Shown here in pieces: positions 45,294-55,649 of a DNA stretch of 64,000 nucleotides. The stretch lies in contig NC_081413.1 of the NCBI RefSeq assembly GCF_030272615.1, forward strand, positions 447,808,538-447,872,537. The letters run 5' to 3'. The position numbers were made by a program, and so were the translations under genes. The notes below the pieces were generated by a model. That model made no database searches, was not told the origin of the DNA, and saw only the letters and a program-made list of their open reading frames with translations. Origin of the DNA: Cryptomeria japonica. Lineage: Eukaryota; Streptophyta; Pinopsida; Cupressales; Cupressaceae. Position 1 is the stretch's first letter, and every line of letters begins with the position of its first letter.

Positions 45294-45740
45294 AATTGTT
45301 GAAGTGGAAAGTGACTGTGAAACTTGTGTTAACTTTACCAAATTTCAATAAAGTATTTCAATTAGATTGTGATGCAAGTGGAACAACAATAGGAGCAATC
45401 TTGAGCCAGGAAGGGATAGTAGTAGCTTATTTCAGTGAAAAATTGAATGATGCCTGAAGGATATATTCAATGTATGATTAGGAGTTTTATGCCATAGCTC
45501 AAGACTTGAAGAAGTGGAGACATTACATGTTTCCTAAGCAGTTTGTGTTTAATATAGATCATCAAGCTTGGTAGTATCTGAATAGTCTGAGTAATTTGAA
45601 CTAGAGACATATGAGATGGGTAGAATTCATGCAGAGTTACACCTTTGTGTTGAAGCATAGAAGTGGGAAATATAACAAAGTTTTTGATACATTGAGTAGG
45701 AGAAGGAATTTGCCGATAGAGATGAGAGTGACAGTATTAG
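45294..45740 (+). pseudogene. RNase H of element G
   Basis: After a frame change: VLTLPNFNKVFQLDCDASGT (first D), EGIVVAYFSEKLN, YDQEF-like segment with a stop, DLKKWRHYMFPKQFV, NIDHQAW, and the open frame from 45611 with WVEFMQSYTFVLKHRSGKYN, DTLSRR. The chromovirus-type RNase H core is visible, broken by stops near 45456, 45479 and 45572. Confidence 0.88.
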
Positions 45741-46552
45741 GATTTGAAGATTTGAAGACCTTGTATGATGATGACCTATATTTTGGAAAACCTTGGAAAC
45801 AATGTAGAGAATTAGTTATGGTAGATATAAGAAAGTGGTTTGATTACTTCATTTAGGATGGGATGTTATTTAGAGGAGTTCAGTTGTGCATACCTAATAG
45901 TTCTATGAGGGAGAATCTGATAAAGGAGAAACACAGTGGAGGTTTAGCTAGATATTTTGGCATTGACAAAATAGTAGCATTGGTGAGTGAGCGGTACTTT
46001 TGGCCCCATATTCATAAGAATGTTAAGGGATATGTGCAGAGTTGTATATTTTGTCAAGTTGAAAAGGGTAGTAGTCAAAATGTGTCGGTAAGACCTTGGG
46101 AGGATATAAGAATGGATTTTGTACTTGGATTGCCTAAGACACCGACAGGGAATGATTCTATATTTGAGGTTGTGGATAGATTCTTGAAGATGGCTTATTT
46201 CATACCTTGTAAGAAGACATCAGATGTATTACATGTAGTAGACCTATTTTTCAAGGAATTGGTGAGATTGCATGGATTACCTAAGAGCAAAGTTTTAGAC
46301 AGAGACACTAAGTTTGTTGGCTATTTTTGGAGAACACTTAGGAAAAAGATGAAGATAGATTTGAATTTTAGTTATACTTTTCATCCACATATCGATGGAT
46401 AGACAGAAGTTGTTAACCAGAGTTTGGGAAACTTGTTGAGATGTTTAGTTAAAGATAAAACCAGAAGTTGGGATTTTATCTTTGCACAAGCAAAGTTTGC
46501 CTACAACAATTTAGTGAATAGAAGTACCAGAAGAACACCTTTTGATATTGTT
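45741..46552 (+). pseudogene. Integrase N-part and core of element G
   Basis: Zinc region HSGGLARYFGIDKIVALVSE, FWPHIHKNVKGYVQSCIFCQ; core WEDIRMDFVLGLPKT (first D), DSIFEVVDRFLKMAYFIPC, HGLPKSKVLDRDTKFVGYFW (second D), HIDG then a stop and TEVVNQSLGNLLRC (third, E). A long open frame spans 45863-46402. The sequence breaks at TPFDIV, where H begins, and the rest of integrase resumes at 49202. Confidence 0.92.
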
Positions 46553-46857
46553 CTGATTAATATGAAAAATAGGTTTTAAGGACCTGAAACTTTTAACATA
46601 GGAGCATAAGATAGTTCATCAAAAAGCATCCAGACCAGCATTGAAACAACTTACAAAAAGACTAGCAAAAAGGCTAGTAAACCAAACAGATAGCTAAAGA
46701 AAGGAACAACATAGCAAAAAACCGAAGAAAAGACAAAAATGACAAACATCAACTATAAAGACTTAAGAAGATCATTCACCTTATTGACCAGCTGTTCATA
46801 GTTTGCCAAAGCAACTTTGAGTTCTTACATATCCTTGTTTGGCTTCTTCTCCTTCTT

Positions 46858-47274
46858 TCAGCCTCTGGTCCTCGTTCTAGGTCCTTGCACTTCTCCCATA
46901 CCTTCAATGTTAGGCTCTAGCTCCAGGGAGTCCTTCTTGTTCTCCATTTTGTTGATGAGAATTTTGTTATTGTCAACCAAGACCTTCAAAATGCTATAGC
47001 TTTGCTTAGCAATGCTTTTGAGGCATTTTTCAATTTTGTTGAATTTGTTGTCAATTTCTGCCATTCTCTGGTCTATAGCATTGTCATTGGTTTTTATCTC
47101 TATCAGAGCCTTATTAATTTTCTCAAACCTAGGGTTGAACGAATCCATGATCTCTTCAGCTCTGGCAACAGTTTTACTCAAATCCTTGACATATTCCACC
47201 ATTGATTTGCCTTCACCAATACAGATTGTCTCCAGAATTTGGACCCTATGGCTCAGCTTCTTATTGTCCTCCAC
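46858..47274 (-). pseudogene. Coiled-coil ORF fragment in insertion H
   Basis: A 138-residue open frame rich in Lys, Glu, Ile and Asn with heptad-like spacing (NKKLSHRVQILETI, KSMVEYVKDLSKTVARAEEI, QRMAEIDNKFNKIEKCLKSI, VDNNKILINKMENKKD). It ends in a Glu/Pro-rich tail. It continues, with breaks, from a Ser/Glu-rich stretch around 47750-47870. Probably the C-terminal half of the same protein as 47871-48548. Function unknown. Confidence 0.55.
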
Positions 47275-47870
47275 AGATTTCTTGTAACTATTAATTAACT
47301 AATCGATGGTGTCCACAAACCCTTTCAAACCATCAGTGGGAGGATTTGAAGGGGGGGGTTTCTCACCAGGATTGTCCTATTCATTTTTGGGGACGTCACC
47401 ACTAGTGATCTTATCACCATTTCCTCCAACCCTCTGATCAAAACCTTCCCTTGTGATCTCCTCCAATTTTTGGTCAATGTCAAGATCCTTTCTCTGCACT
47501 TTATCATCCAATTCCATATCAAAATCATCTCGCCTCTTCTATTTGTTCCTTATATGAATGGAAGTTTTAGTTTTCTTATTCTGAGGAGACTAGGGTTCAT
47601 CCTTCTCATAATCCCCAAAGACCTCCTCCTCCGAGGAGGAGCAGATCTGGAAAATCTTTTCTTTAGTTTTTTTCTTACCCTTAGAAGAGGAGAGTTTGGT
47701 ACTCACCTATTTTTTTTTCTTACCAATTTAAGCTTTAGAGTCTTCCAGACTCTCCTCTGACTCACTCATCGAATCACTTTCAGATTCCTCACCCATAGAA
47801 AAACTAGAATCTGACCCCTCCTCCTTAGACTTAGAGATAGAAGGCTGGGGATGAGCAATTTGGTTAGCTT

Positions 47871-48548
47871 TTAAATGTCATAAATTAACACCATAAGACA
47901 TTGATTCATAGTTGTATCACCCTTAGGGTTCTCTCTATGGGATTTAATGGTAGCATTCATTGAACACAACAAAAAATATGGAAAATTAACTTTTTCATCA
48001 TACCTGAAATGATTAAGCAATACAAAATGATAGCCATACACTTTAGTGAATCTGCCATCCAAGGTAATGTAATGCATAATAGCAAATAAAACCTCCCGCC
48101 ACGGCTTAACAAATGTCCTAGGTGGGTAGTAGGTTTTACTTAGCTTTACTAGGTGCTTCTTCTCCTTTGTCATTTCAGGGTATCGCTCTATTGCCTCCTT
48201 GCTCAGTTTTTTGTCTCTATAGTAATTGCTTCCTTCCCTGTGAAGACCCATGACTTGAGTGATGAGGTCTTCATCAATGGAGATTTTTTGATTTCCCATC
48301 TTCAAGGTGCCCTTCCTCTAGTTTTTGCAGAAAAAATTAGTGATTGTGGTGTCCTTCCCATGGAGTCTCTCCATAAACTTTGTAAACCTGCCATTTTGGA
48401 AGATGTTCCAAATTACCTCCTTTTGTTTCCACTCCTTATAGTTGTTGGGTTCATAGCGGCATCTATTTCCTCTCATTCTTTTTCTGTTCAAAATAGAAGG
48501 CCATGAGTTACAGAAAGCTATAGGAAATAAATTTCTTAGAGCGACCAC
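47871..48548 (-). pseudogene. Unrecognised ORF with conserved-looking core (insertion H)
   Basis: Two open pieces, 48548-48318 and 48305-47871, separated by a stop. Content: WKQKEVIWNIFQNGRFTKFM, then GNQKISIDEDLITQVMGLHR, RTFVKPWREVLFAIMHYITL, DGRFTKVYGYHFVLLNHFRY and FPYFLLCSMNATIKSHRENP. It has the look of a folded domain with many aromatics and reminds me of plant transposon-associated proteins of unknown function, but I cannot name the family. It lies downstream of the RNase H domain on the same strand. Confidence 0.5.
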
Positions 48549-48783
48549 ATATACCTAGAAAGCATGGAAAAAGGTGGTGTTTGTCTTGTAATAAATGGTA
48601 CTTACACAATGATAATCACGCATAGCCATCCTATTAATCTATTTAATCATTATTTTGTCCATTTATGATCTTTGGGGTACTGTTATATCGATCCTTGAAA
48701 ATGATTGATCTGACGTCATTGAGGAGACCCTCTTCACCCTTCTAGGTAACCATATTGTTGTGATTGACTGCCACATTGGCTAC

Positions 48784-49201
48784 CTAGTTAGCTAGACCAT
48801 TAGCCTCACAATAAATGTGGGAAATAAAACATTTATTGAAGATGTTGATGAGATATCTACTAGCCTTTATTATGTTATTGATAGTCCATGAAGGCTTAGA
48901 AGTTCCTTTTAGGCACTTGACGATGTTATTAGAATCCCCCTCAATCCATAGATAGGGATAGTTCCATCTTTTAGCTAGGAGAATTCCTTGGAGAGAATCC
49001 ATAGCATCCACCATGCGGTTAGTTTGACAACCTATAGGAACAACAATCATTTCCTTACAACTACCATTTTCATCTCTGAGAATTGCACCACATCGAGCTG
49101 CGCCAAGATTGCCTTTGGCAGCTTTGTCAAAGTTGATTTTGAGCCAACCATTAGGGGGAGAGTGCCCTCTAGCTTCTAGATGCTTGTTTTGTTTAGGATC
49201 A
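48784..49201 (-). pseudogene. LINE-type RNase H domain, 5'-truncated (insertion H)
   Basis: Frame GWLKINFDKAAKGNLGAARC, GAILRDENGS, DAMDSLQGILLAKRWNYPYL, WIEGDSNNIVKCLKG, HIYCEANGLAN. This is the plant RNase H-like domain found at the end of LINE RTs; the family pattern NFDGA, E, DS and N..AD is only partly kept (K for G in NFDKA; E and the last D replaced). The open frame's first 18 residues come from G's antisense strand, so the true H end is at 49201. RT would have been upstream and is missing. Confidence 0.75.
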
Positions 49202-49635
49202 TTTGAGATTGTTACCAGAGTGCATCCTAGAGGTATATAATAATTTAGAGACATTAGAAGTATAGACTAGAGAAGTTCAGAAGCAGAAGATTTTGTAGAT
49301 CACATGGAAGCATTGCATATTCAAGTTAAGCAGCATTTGGAAGACATGAACAAGAAGTATAAGGAGAAGGTAGATGATAAGAGGATACATAAGGAATTTG
49401 AAGTTGGTGATGAAGTGATGGTATATCTAAAAAAAGAGAGATTCCCAGTTGTAACTTATAACAAGTTGTAGATGAATAAGTTTAGACCTTTCAAGATTTT
49501 GAGGAAGTTCAGTTCTGGAAATGCATATGAAGTAGAATTTCACCTATGTTTAACATTGCAGATCTTCATGAATATTGAGAAGTAGAGTTTCATGAGGACA
49601 GTATTGCAGAATTAGAGAAATAGTTTCCCCAAATG
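49202..49635 (+). pseudogene. Integrase C-part of element G
   Basis: Integrase resumes with FEIVTRVHPRGI, EDFVDHMEALHIQVKQHLED, MNKKYKEKVDDKRIHKEFEV, GDEVMVYLKKERFP and LRKFSSGNAYEVE, matching the C-terminal region of gypsy integrases. Several stops (near 49240, 49275 and 49470). Confidence 0.88.
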
Positions 49636-49806
49636 GAACTAGATCAGATTGAAGAGATTTTGGACAGAAGGATTGAGCGTAGTACCCGAAGCAGTGAGTA
49701 TAAGGAATATCTTGTGAAGTGGAAGGATAGACTAGTTGAAGATTCATCTTGGATTTCTCAGGAAGAGGTAGAGTGCCTTGGTTTCCCTTTGACCCCAGCA
49801 AAGTGA
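49636..49806 (+). pseudogene. Chromodomain of element G
   Basis: The frame EEILDRRIERSTRSSEYKEY, LVKWKDRLVEDSSWISQEEV, ECLGFPLTPAK ends in TGA at 49804. The YLVKWK and E-SSW motifs are the core of chromodomains, which in chromoviruses steer integration to heterochromatin. The first aromatic cage position is not aromatic here, as in the plant CRM/Tekay-like type II domains. This piece has no internal stop. Confidence 0.88.
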
Positions 49807-49837
49807 GAGGCTCACTTTTTCAATAACCCCGGATGTC

Positions 49838-50631
49838 TGATGTAGGAGCATCCCTGGTTCATAGCAATCTTGCATCAACCAAAAACATTTCTCTTTATGT
49901 TTTGCTTTCTGTTTGTAGTTTTAGCTTTTCTTTCTATGTGTCCTAGTTTTGGCTCACTAGATCTGATGGATTTGGATTCTACTTGAAGACTTGATAATCT
50001 TTCTTGATTCTAGACCATATTGCATTTGGATCATTTTCAAGAAAGATATGGCCATTGGTTTCCTTGATAGTTTCCAGTTACCGGTTGGCAGTTCTTATTA
50101 CCAGTTGCCTAGACCTATTTTGGTGATCTATTGGAACACCTTCCAAAACTTGCAGAACCTTGGGTTTTGATTTTGATGTCCCTTGGTGTGTGGCCGACCT
50201 TTTCCCACAATCTACATTTCATACTTTAGATTTTCTAGAGGAATCTCTTGGCGAAGGCTGACCTTGCATTTTAGGTCTTGTTCTTTGGGTTTTCATCCCT
50301 TTTGGGCCAACTGGATCCTTTGGATTGATATATATAATTATAATTACATATTAGACTGTAATAAATTAGGATTCAAGTAGCTAGACTATGCATAGAAGAT
50401 AGATCTCACAATTCAAGGTCTTGGTTGTGACCTATTATGTATGTTCTACCAGGCCTGTGAGTCAGTTATGTTGTAACTCGGTTGTTATTGGTTGGATGTA
50501 ATCAATTTTCATGCAATAAAAAAATTGTTTTGCATTTCCTCCATAATATCTTTGTGTTTCTATTGTGTTTACTCTTGGTGACCACTTTGGATTGATCTCT
50601 TTGAGGTCGGTCCTCACCGGTGACTGCTTTA
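49838..50631 (+). repeat. 3' LTR of element G (794 bp)
   Basis: Partner of 41786-42566; starts TGATGTAGGAGCATC. Ends GTGACTGCTTTA, followed by GTTTG, the duplication also found before the 5' LTR. Similarity to the 5' copy is obvious but with many changes. Confidence 0.88.
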
Positions 50632-50767
50632 GTTTGATAATGGCTTCTTTCATTTCATGTTGCTTCTTTTCATTCATAGCAGTTGTTCATATTGTGCGGT
50701 TAGCATTTCAAATTCATTTCCTTTTCAAATTTATCTCAAAGTTTTCATGTATCATTTTTGTTTCATT

Positions 50768-51917
50768 ATGGTAATGTTATTAACAAAATTTATTTCATAT
50801 GTTAATCACCTTAAGGCTTTTGTAGATCCCAATCTTAGAGATCCTAATCCTTGTACCTCTTCTAGGGTATCTTGTGTGAATGAGATGAGAGTTAATACTT
50901 CAACCAATGATCTTTTTAAAAAAGAGCAAGCATTGGAAAGCAATATGGGCCCATCTTATTTTCATACACATACCCTTGAGAAAGGGGGAAAAAATCAAAA
51001 TATTAACATTCTTACATCTTTGGACCCTCCTTATTCTCCTAGGACCTATCTTCAACATCAAAATATATGTAGAGGGGATGATGTTATTCATTTTAATCAT
51101 GATCTTTCCCCTTGCATATAAATAAGTAAAGATGGGCCTTTAGATGATGAATATGTTCATCCCCAACATCCAAAAAATGATAAGCCTGATAAAGGAAAGA
51201 AGATTATCCTTTCACATGATATTCCTTCTTCATCTACAAATCCTTCTATTCCCCCTTACACATCAGATTTTAAATAAATTTATGATCTTCTTCCCCCACC
51301 TAGTCATTTGCAACATTCTTATAGTCATGGCTTTCATATAATAACAAAACAAGGTATTAGAGGACAAGGACTTGAGCAAGGAATTCGTGTCCCTGTAAAC
51401 CCTCCCACACAAGCTACTACAGAAGGCCTAAGAAATGAGACTTTTCTACTTATGGACGAACTCCTTAGGATTCAAAATTTTAAAAATTATATCCAAAGAA
51501 AACAAATCAAAAGAGCCCACAAGAATGCTTCTTCTTCAAAATATCCTTTTTTGTTCATTTCATCAAACCCATGATTATAATGTTGATGATTGCCCTGATT
51601 TTAAAAAATCTATTCAAGACGACATAGACAGTGGCAAAATTAGAATCGTGGATGATAATCCTTCTTCTAATATTTCTTCTCCTCCATGCCAAGAAAATGA
51701 ATTAAAACATATTTATCATCTTGAAAGACTAGCTACAAGAATCTATTGGAGATTGAAATATGATAAGAACATTTCCTTTCCTCCTAGAAACCAAAACAAG
51801 AATCTTAAGAAAGTGAAAGGTGAGGAATATTGCATTTTTCATGAGACATATTCACATTCTTTTGGAAAATGTCATGCATTTAAGAAATTTGTTCAAAAGC
51901 AATATGATTGTGCATGA
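50768..51917 (+). pseudogene. Gag-like protein of element F with two CHHC knuckles
   Basis: A + strand frame with two stops (51119, 51278) and frame changes near 51330 and 51540. From ATG 50768 it reads MVMLLTKFISYVNHLKAFVD; later QGIRGQGLEQGIRVPVNPPT. The end holds two related modules: CSFHQTHDYNVDDC plus PDFKKSIQDDIDSGKI, and CIFHETYSHSFGKC plus HAFKKFVQKQYD. The second is C-X2-H-X4-H-X4-C, as in gag of A and B; in the first the second histidine is tyrosine. No enzyme domain follows. Confidence 0.72.
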
Positions 51918-53390
51918 ATTTGTCTTACAATAGATCTAGTTGTCTTTCTTGATAAAAATATAGTGCCTTAGCACTTCTTTTCTCTTCAGGTTCCTCTTCA
52001 CCAAATGACATAAGTAGCCAGCTTAACAGGGGACTCTTTATTAGTTGCAGTGGTATTATTTCAATTTTAAAAACCTTGGGGTAGCCACATGAAGTTCACT
52101 TTCCTTCTTATTTCTATGGATTTATCTCTATCTTTATGCATTGTTCATTACTAGATCTCCTTTCTTACATAAAGTTATTATTATGTGAGCATATAATTGT
52201 TCTTTGGTTTTCCTCTTTTCTTAGATAGGAGCATCTTTAATGAGTAATCCACTTCTTCTCTTGCCTTCATTCTCTTGGAAAACCTACCTCTTCTATGGCT
52301 TCGATTATTCACAAGTATGATATCTCTCTAGCATGGAATGGTCTCTTGTGAAGTACCTGTCCCTTCCCTGAGAGGATTTATTCCATTAGGAAGGAATATC
52401 ACTTGAAAATAATCACCCTTAGAAGATGTGCAATGCTTCTCCTTGTTCTTCTCTCTTGGGGGCCAAGGATTCCACTTCATTCTCTTTCTTTCTATCTCAT
52501 TTATCATTATTTCCTTTAGGGGCTACATTTTTCATATGTGATTACATTTCTTACAATGGTATGTTCTTATGACTAATCCCTCTTGGGGAGTATGTTATTC
52601 TCTTTCCCTCTTCTCTTAGAAGATTACCACTTCTTGAAACGTGTATTTTACATATACTGATGTCTTTTCTTGCATGCATTCATGTAAGTACATTGTGCAT
52701 TTTCTTATGTCTAATCTTTCTCTAGGAGATTGTGTAAGCTCTTCTCATCATCCCTACATTTGGGGGGAAATTATTTCTCTCTCTCTCTTTCTCTAAGGAT
52801 CCACCCTTTCCTATGTTGTGGCTGGTGTGAGTTTCATTACTTGATGACATTCCTTGTGTGAAATCATTGTTGTTTGTTAAAGGGTTCTTTGTTATACAAG
52901 AGGTGTAAGTCCTTGACTACAACCTCTTTTACATTTTGTAGTGTACATCTATAATAAATTCACTCCTCCCCATTGGGTTAAAAGTGAGTCATCCTTCATT
53001 AAGAATCCCTTTCACCTAGCAATAAGAGGGAGGATTGAATTCTTGTTCTCTTCTACGCTTCATTCTAGAAGTTGTTATACTTGTCTAAGATAACTCCTCT
53101 TGGAGGTAGATGTCTTTTGAGAAAAGATATCTTCTCCTCCAAGGATCTCCTTTATACTTATAGCAAGATATCTCTTTTGAACTATCTTATCCTTGCTTGA
53201 AGAGTATGCCCTCTCTTGCTTGGATTTATGACATTGTTGCATGATGGATATCTTCTTGGTGTCGAAGGAAGGTATCCTTGTTCTATTTTCCTTAAGATAT
53301 TAATATTAAAATATGTTAACATCTTAAGGGGGGCAAGGCACCCACACTGCTCCCTTTGTATGATATTTCTCTCATGCATTGTATCCCTTT
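51918..53390 (+). other. Long noncoding 3' region of element F, part 1
   Basis: No supported gene. The stretch is T- and C-rich with many TTCTCTC and CTTCTTT words and repeated CTTGGGG or CTTTAGGGG bits. Possibly the remains of a pol region too decayed to recognise, or a stuffer as in LARD-type elements. Confidence 0.55.
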
Positions 53391-53640
53391 TACAATGGGT
53401 CATTCTCAGAACTAGAGCGCAACCTCTTAGAGTAAGATGTCACCATTTTTCTCTTATACAATGGGTTATTCTTGGAACTAGAGGGAAGCCTCTTAGAGAA
53501 AGATGTTGCCAATTTTCTCTTGTATAGTGGGATATTCTTAGAACTAGAGGGATGGCTCTTAGAGTGAGATATTGCCACTTATGTAGAGTGATTATTATTG
53601 AAACCATAGCATAGTCTCTTAGAGAAAGATGTGATGCCTT
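53391..53640. repeat. 66-bp tandem repeat, about 4 copies (element F)
   Basis: Units begin TACAATGGG or variants at 53391, 53457 and 53523 with a decayed fourth near 53588. Each holds ATTCT, GAACTAGAG, CTCTTAGAG and AGATGT. Because 66 is a multiple of three, the first copies give a 22-residue repeat (NPLYKRKLATSFSKR) on the minus strand and an open frame on the plus strand. Confidence 0.85.
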
Positions 53641-54333
53641 TCTTGACATTTGTACTATACATCTTATATAGGTTGTAGCATTCTCAGGCATAGACTCCTA
53701 TGAGGTGCTTCAAACCTCACTTGCATACACGTGCATGAGGTTGAGTGGAACTAGCGATGTTCTCACCCTCCTCCCTTACATGGATCACCTTGACAAAATC
53801 TAGGGGCTAGTTTTCCATGTCTTCTTTTCTCCATGGATCATCTAATTCAAGGGGCAAGATGTCCATGGTTCCTTTTGTTCGCCTTTCTTCTCATGGATCA
53901 CCAAAGTGTGTATTCATGTACTCTCTCTCCTTCCTCTCATGAGCTCATAGTTTTACTATTGATGGTTCATGGATGATGTTATCTATTCTCTTTCATGTGA
54001 TTACTGGTGTTTATGTGATGGCATTTCTCTTTGTGTTTTAATTAGTTGTTTGAGACATTTGAGTATCAATGTCTCTTTGGCTAGTTGGTATGTGGTCTTG
54101 TGTTTTGGTTTCTGTTATATGTCTTTTGTGCTTTATCTTGTTTTGTTTGTCTTGTTATTTTTGTTTTGTGTGCTCTTGCATATGTTTGAGTGGGTTAAGA
54201 TCCTAAGATTGGGGGCTTCTGATCCTCAAGATTAGTGATGTCTTATACTCCTTGTGGTATTGCTCTGCATCTCTCATCTTCATCTTTCCCTTTCTTCTAC
54301 TTTACCAATAGTATTGGTGTAAGCCATACTCCC
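53641..54333 (+). other. Long noncoding 3' region of element F, part 2
   Basis: No gene seen. It continues the CT-rich character and repeats CATGGATCA words (near 53779, 53832, 53893), each followed by CTT, CTA or CCA, suggesting a very decayed repeat. Confidence 0.5.
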
Positions 54334-54351
54334 ACTAAAGTGGGGGCTAAA
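54334..54351 (+). other. Polypurine tract of element F
   Basis: TAAAGTGGGGGCTAAA directly before the 3' LTR start TGTAGCATC. Similar in form to the tract of element B. Confidence 0.82.
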
Positions 54352-55525
54352 TGTAGCATCATAAAATTGTGACCCTTGTAATTTTGACTGCATCTCCCTA
54401 CTCGATTGAGACCCCTCTTTGCACCTGCATCCAAACTTCCTCCCATCTTAGCCCTGATATCACTTGAAGACCCTGTCCAGGCCCCACAGTAGGGCATGAC
54501 AAGGGTGTGGCATTCATGTCCCGCTTGGATAGGGGTGTGGCATCCTCATCCCCCCTCTTTAGGTGGCCCTAAGATAGGTCCATTTGACCCTTGAACCTAG
54601 TTTTCTTTTCAGGATTTAATCTCCCTAATGTTGGCCTTTGGTGATATGAATTAATTCTCCTAGGCTAGTTTAAAAGGGAGTTAGTCATCTCATTTCCATA
54701 TAAGGAGAATAAGAAAAATACAAGGGGAAGGTCTCCATTATCATCATCAAGCATTCAAGTTTTCAAGCATCCATCAAGTTCTGTTCTTCTTTTGTCTTCT
54801 TCATTCATCCATTGGAGCAACATTACAATAGTCATTTGCAAGAATGTGTGTGTTAGGGTTTTTTTATGTTACATGCCATTTAATACAACATTTGTGATTA
54901 CATTCAAGAAGCAAAGAAAACATCATCAACAAATTGCAGATCTACAAGGCATACATTTTCATCATTTACATTTAAGCATTTGTGATTACCTTCTTTCAAG
55001 GTTGATTCCTCAACCAGGATTTGAGTGAGGCAAACCCCTATCCATAATCCTTCTTCCCTTCTTTTCTATGTGTTGGTTGTAGATGTGCAATTATAATTTT
55101 AGGTTTGGGCTTCATTTGCAAAGATAAAAAAAGTCTTTTTGACATGTGGAATTTTTGGAGGACCAAGTACGCTTTCAACCCGGTCTTGGCGACTTTTCTT
55201 CAAATTTAAAGGGAAGATGCGTATCAGTCTAAATATGTCAGATCCAAAGTTACAGTGCAATCCTAAACTGGTAGCTCCTTATTTCATCCATTTTGTCTCC
55301 CTTTTCTACATAGTCAACAAGTCAACATATCTATTTACAAAAGAGGGCAAATTGCATTCTAACCCTTGCAATCCACTAGGTATTCACATCCCTTTTGCCC
55401 TTTGATTTGGATCTAATGGATTCAACCGCTCTTTTAAATGTAAAGTATCTCCCAAGTGAGAATCATCCTAGTGGTTTCCTTTCTCTCCTAGGGGGAACCA
55501 CTAGGGTTCAGTTTTCCACTTTACA
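54352..55525 (+). repeat. 3' LTR of element F (1174 bp)
   Basis: Partner of 39858-41049. Ends TTCCACTTTACA. The TATA box of the 5' copy is changed to TTTAAAAG at 54669-54676. Right flank AAAAT corresponds to GAAAT before the 5' copy. Confidence 0.94.
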
Positions 55526-55649
55526 AAAATATATATGATTGGTGAGATGAAAATTTTCCTAGGTCTACAGATCACTAAGACTGATAAAAGGTATTTTCAT
55601 TTGTCAAACTAAATATGTGAAAGAATTGCTAAATAATTTTGGACTTGAA
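55526..55649 (+). pseudogene. RT middle part of element D, between F and I
   Basis: RT resumes after F with MIGEMKIFLGLQITKTDKRY, matching the copia block that follows the YVDD region, and stops where element I begins at 55650. It proves that F and I are two separate insertions in the same RT gene, about 125 bp apart. Confidence 0.9.

Larger units (their letters stand above)
46553..49201 (-). mobile_element. Insertion H in integrase of G (LINE-like, chimeric?)
   Basis: About 2.6 kb of foreign sequence splits integrase of G. The flanks TTTGATATTGTT (46541-46552) and TTTGAGATTGTT (49202-49213) look like a 12-bp target duplication with one mismatch, a length fitting a LINE. On the minus strand it starts with a 5'-truncated LINE-type RNase H domain, followed by an unrecognised ORF and a coiled-coil segment. 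No LTRs, terminal inverted repeats or clean poly(A) were seen. It may be a LINE with extra captured sequence. Confidence 0.6.
41786..50631 (+). mobile_element. Element G: chromovirus (gypsy with chromodomain)
   Basis: LTRs at 41786-42566 and 49838-50631, with GTTTG at 41781-41785 and 50632-50636 as target duplication. Internal order: primer site, gag with CCHC knuckle, protease, RT, RNase H, integrase and a C-terminal chromodomain, the mark of chromoviruses. The integrase is cut by insertion H (46553-49201). Without H the element is about 6.2 kb. All frames have stops. It lies inside element F. Confidence 0.93.
39858..55525 (+). mobile_element. Element F: gag-only non-autonomous LTR retrotransposon
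   Basis: LTRs at 39858-41049 and 54352-55525, flanked by GAAAT and AAAAT (four of five matching). Its own length without nested element G is about 6.8 kb. The internal part holds only a gag-like frame and long noncoding stretches; no protease, RT or integrase was found. A primer site resembling tRNA-Trp and a polypurine tract are present. The gag has CHHC knuckles like elements A and B, so F is probably a defective relative moved by Tat-type enzymes. It interrupts RT of element D, which reads on after 55525. Confidence 0.85.

Noticed and set aside
51918-54333. Hidden pol genes in the long 3' part of element F
   Set aside because: I looked for RT, RNase H, integrase and protease blocks on both strands and saw none; only CT-rich noncoding sequence and repeats.
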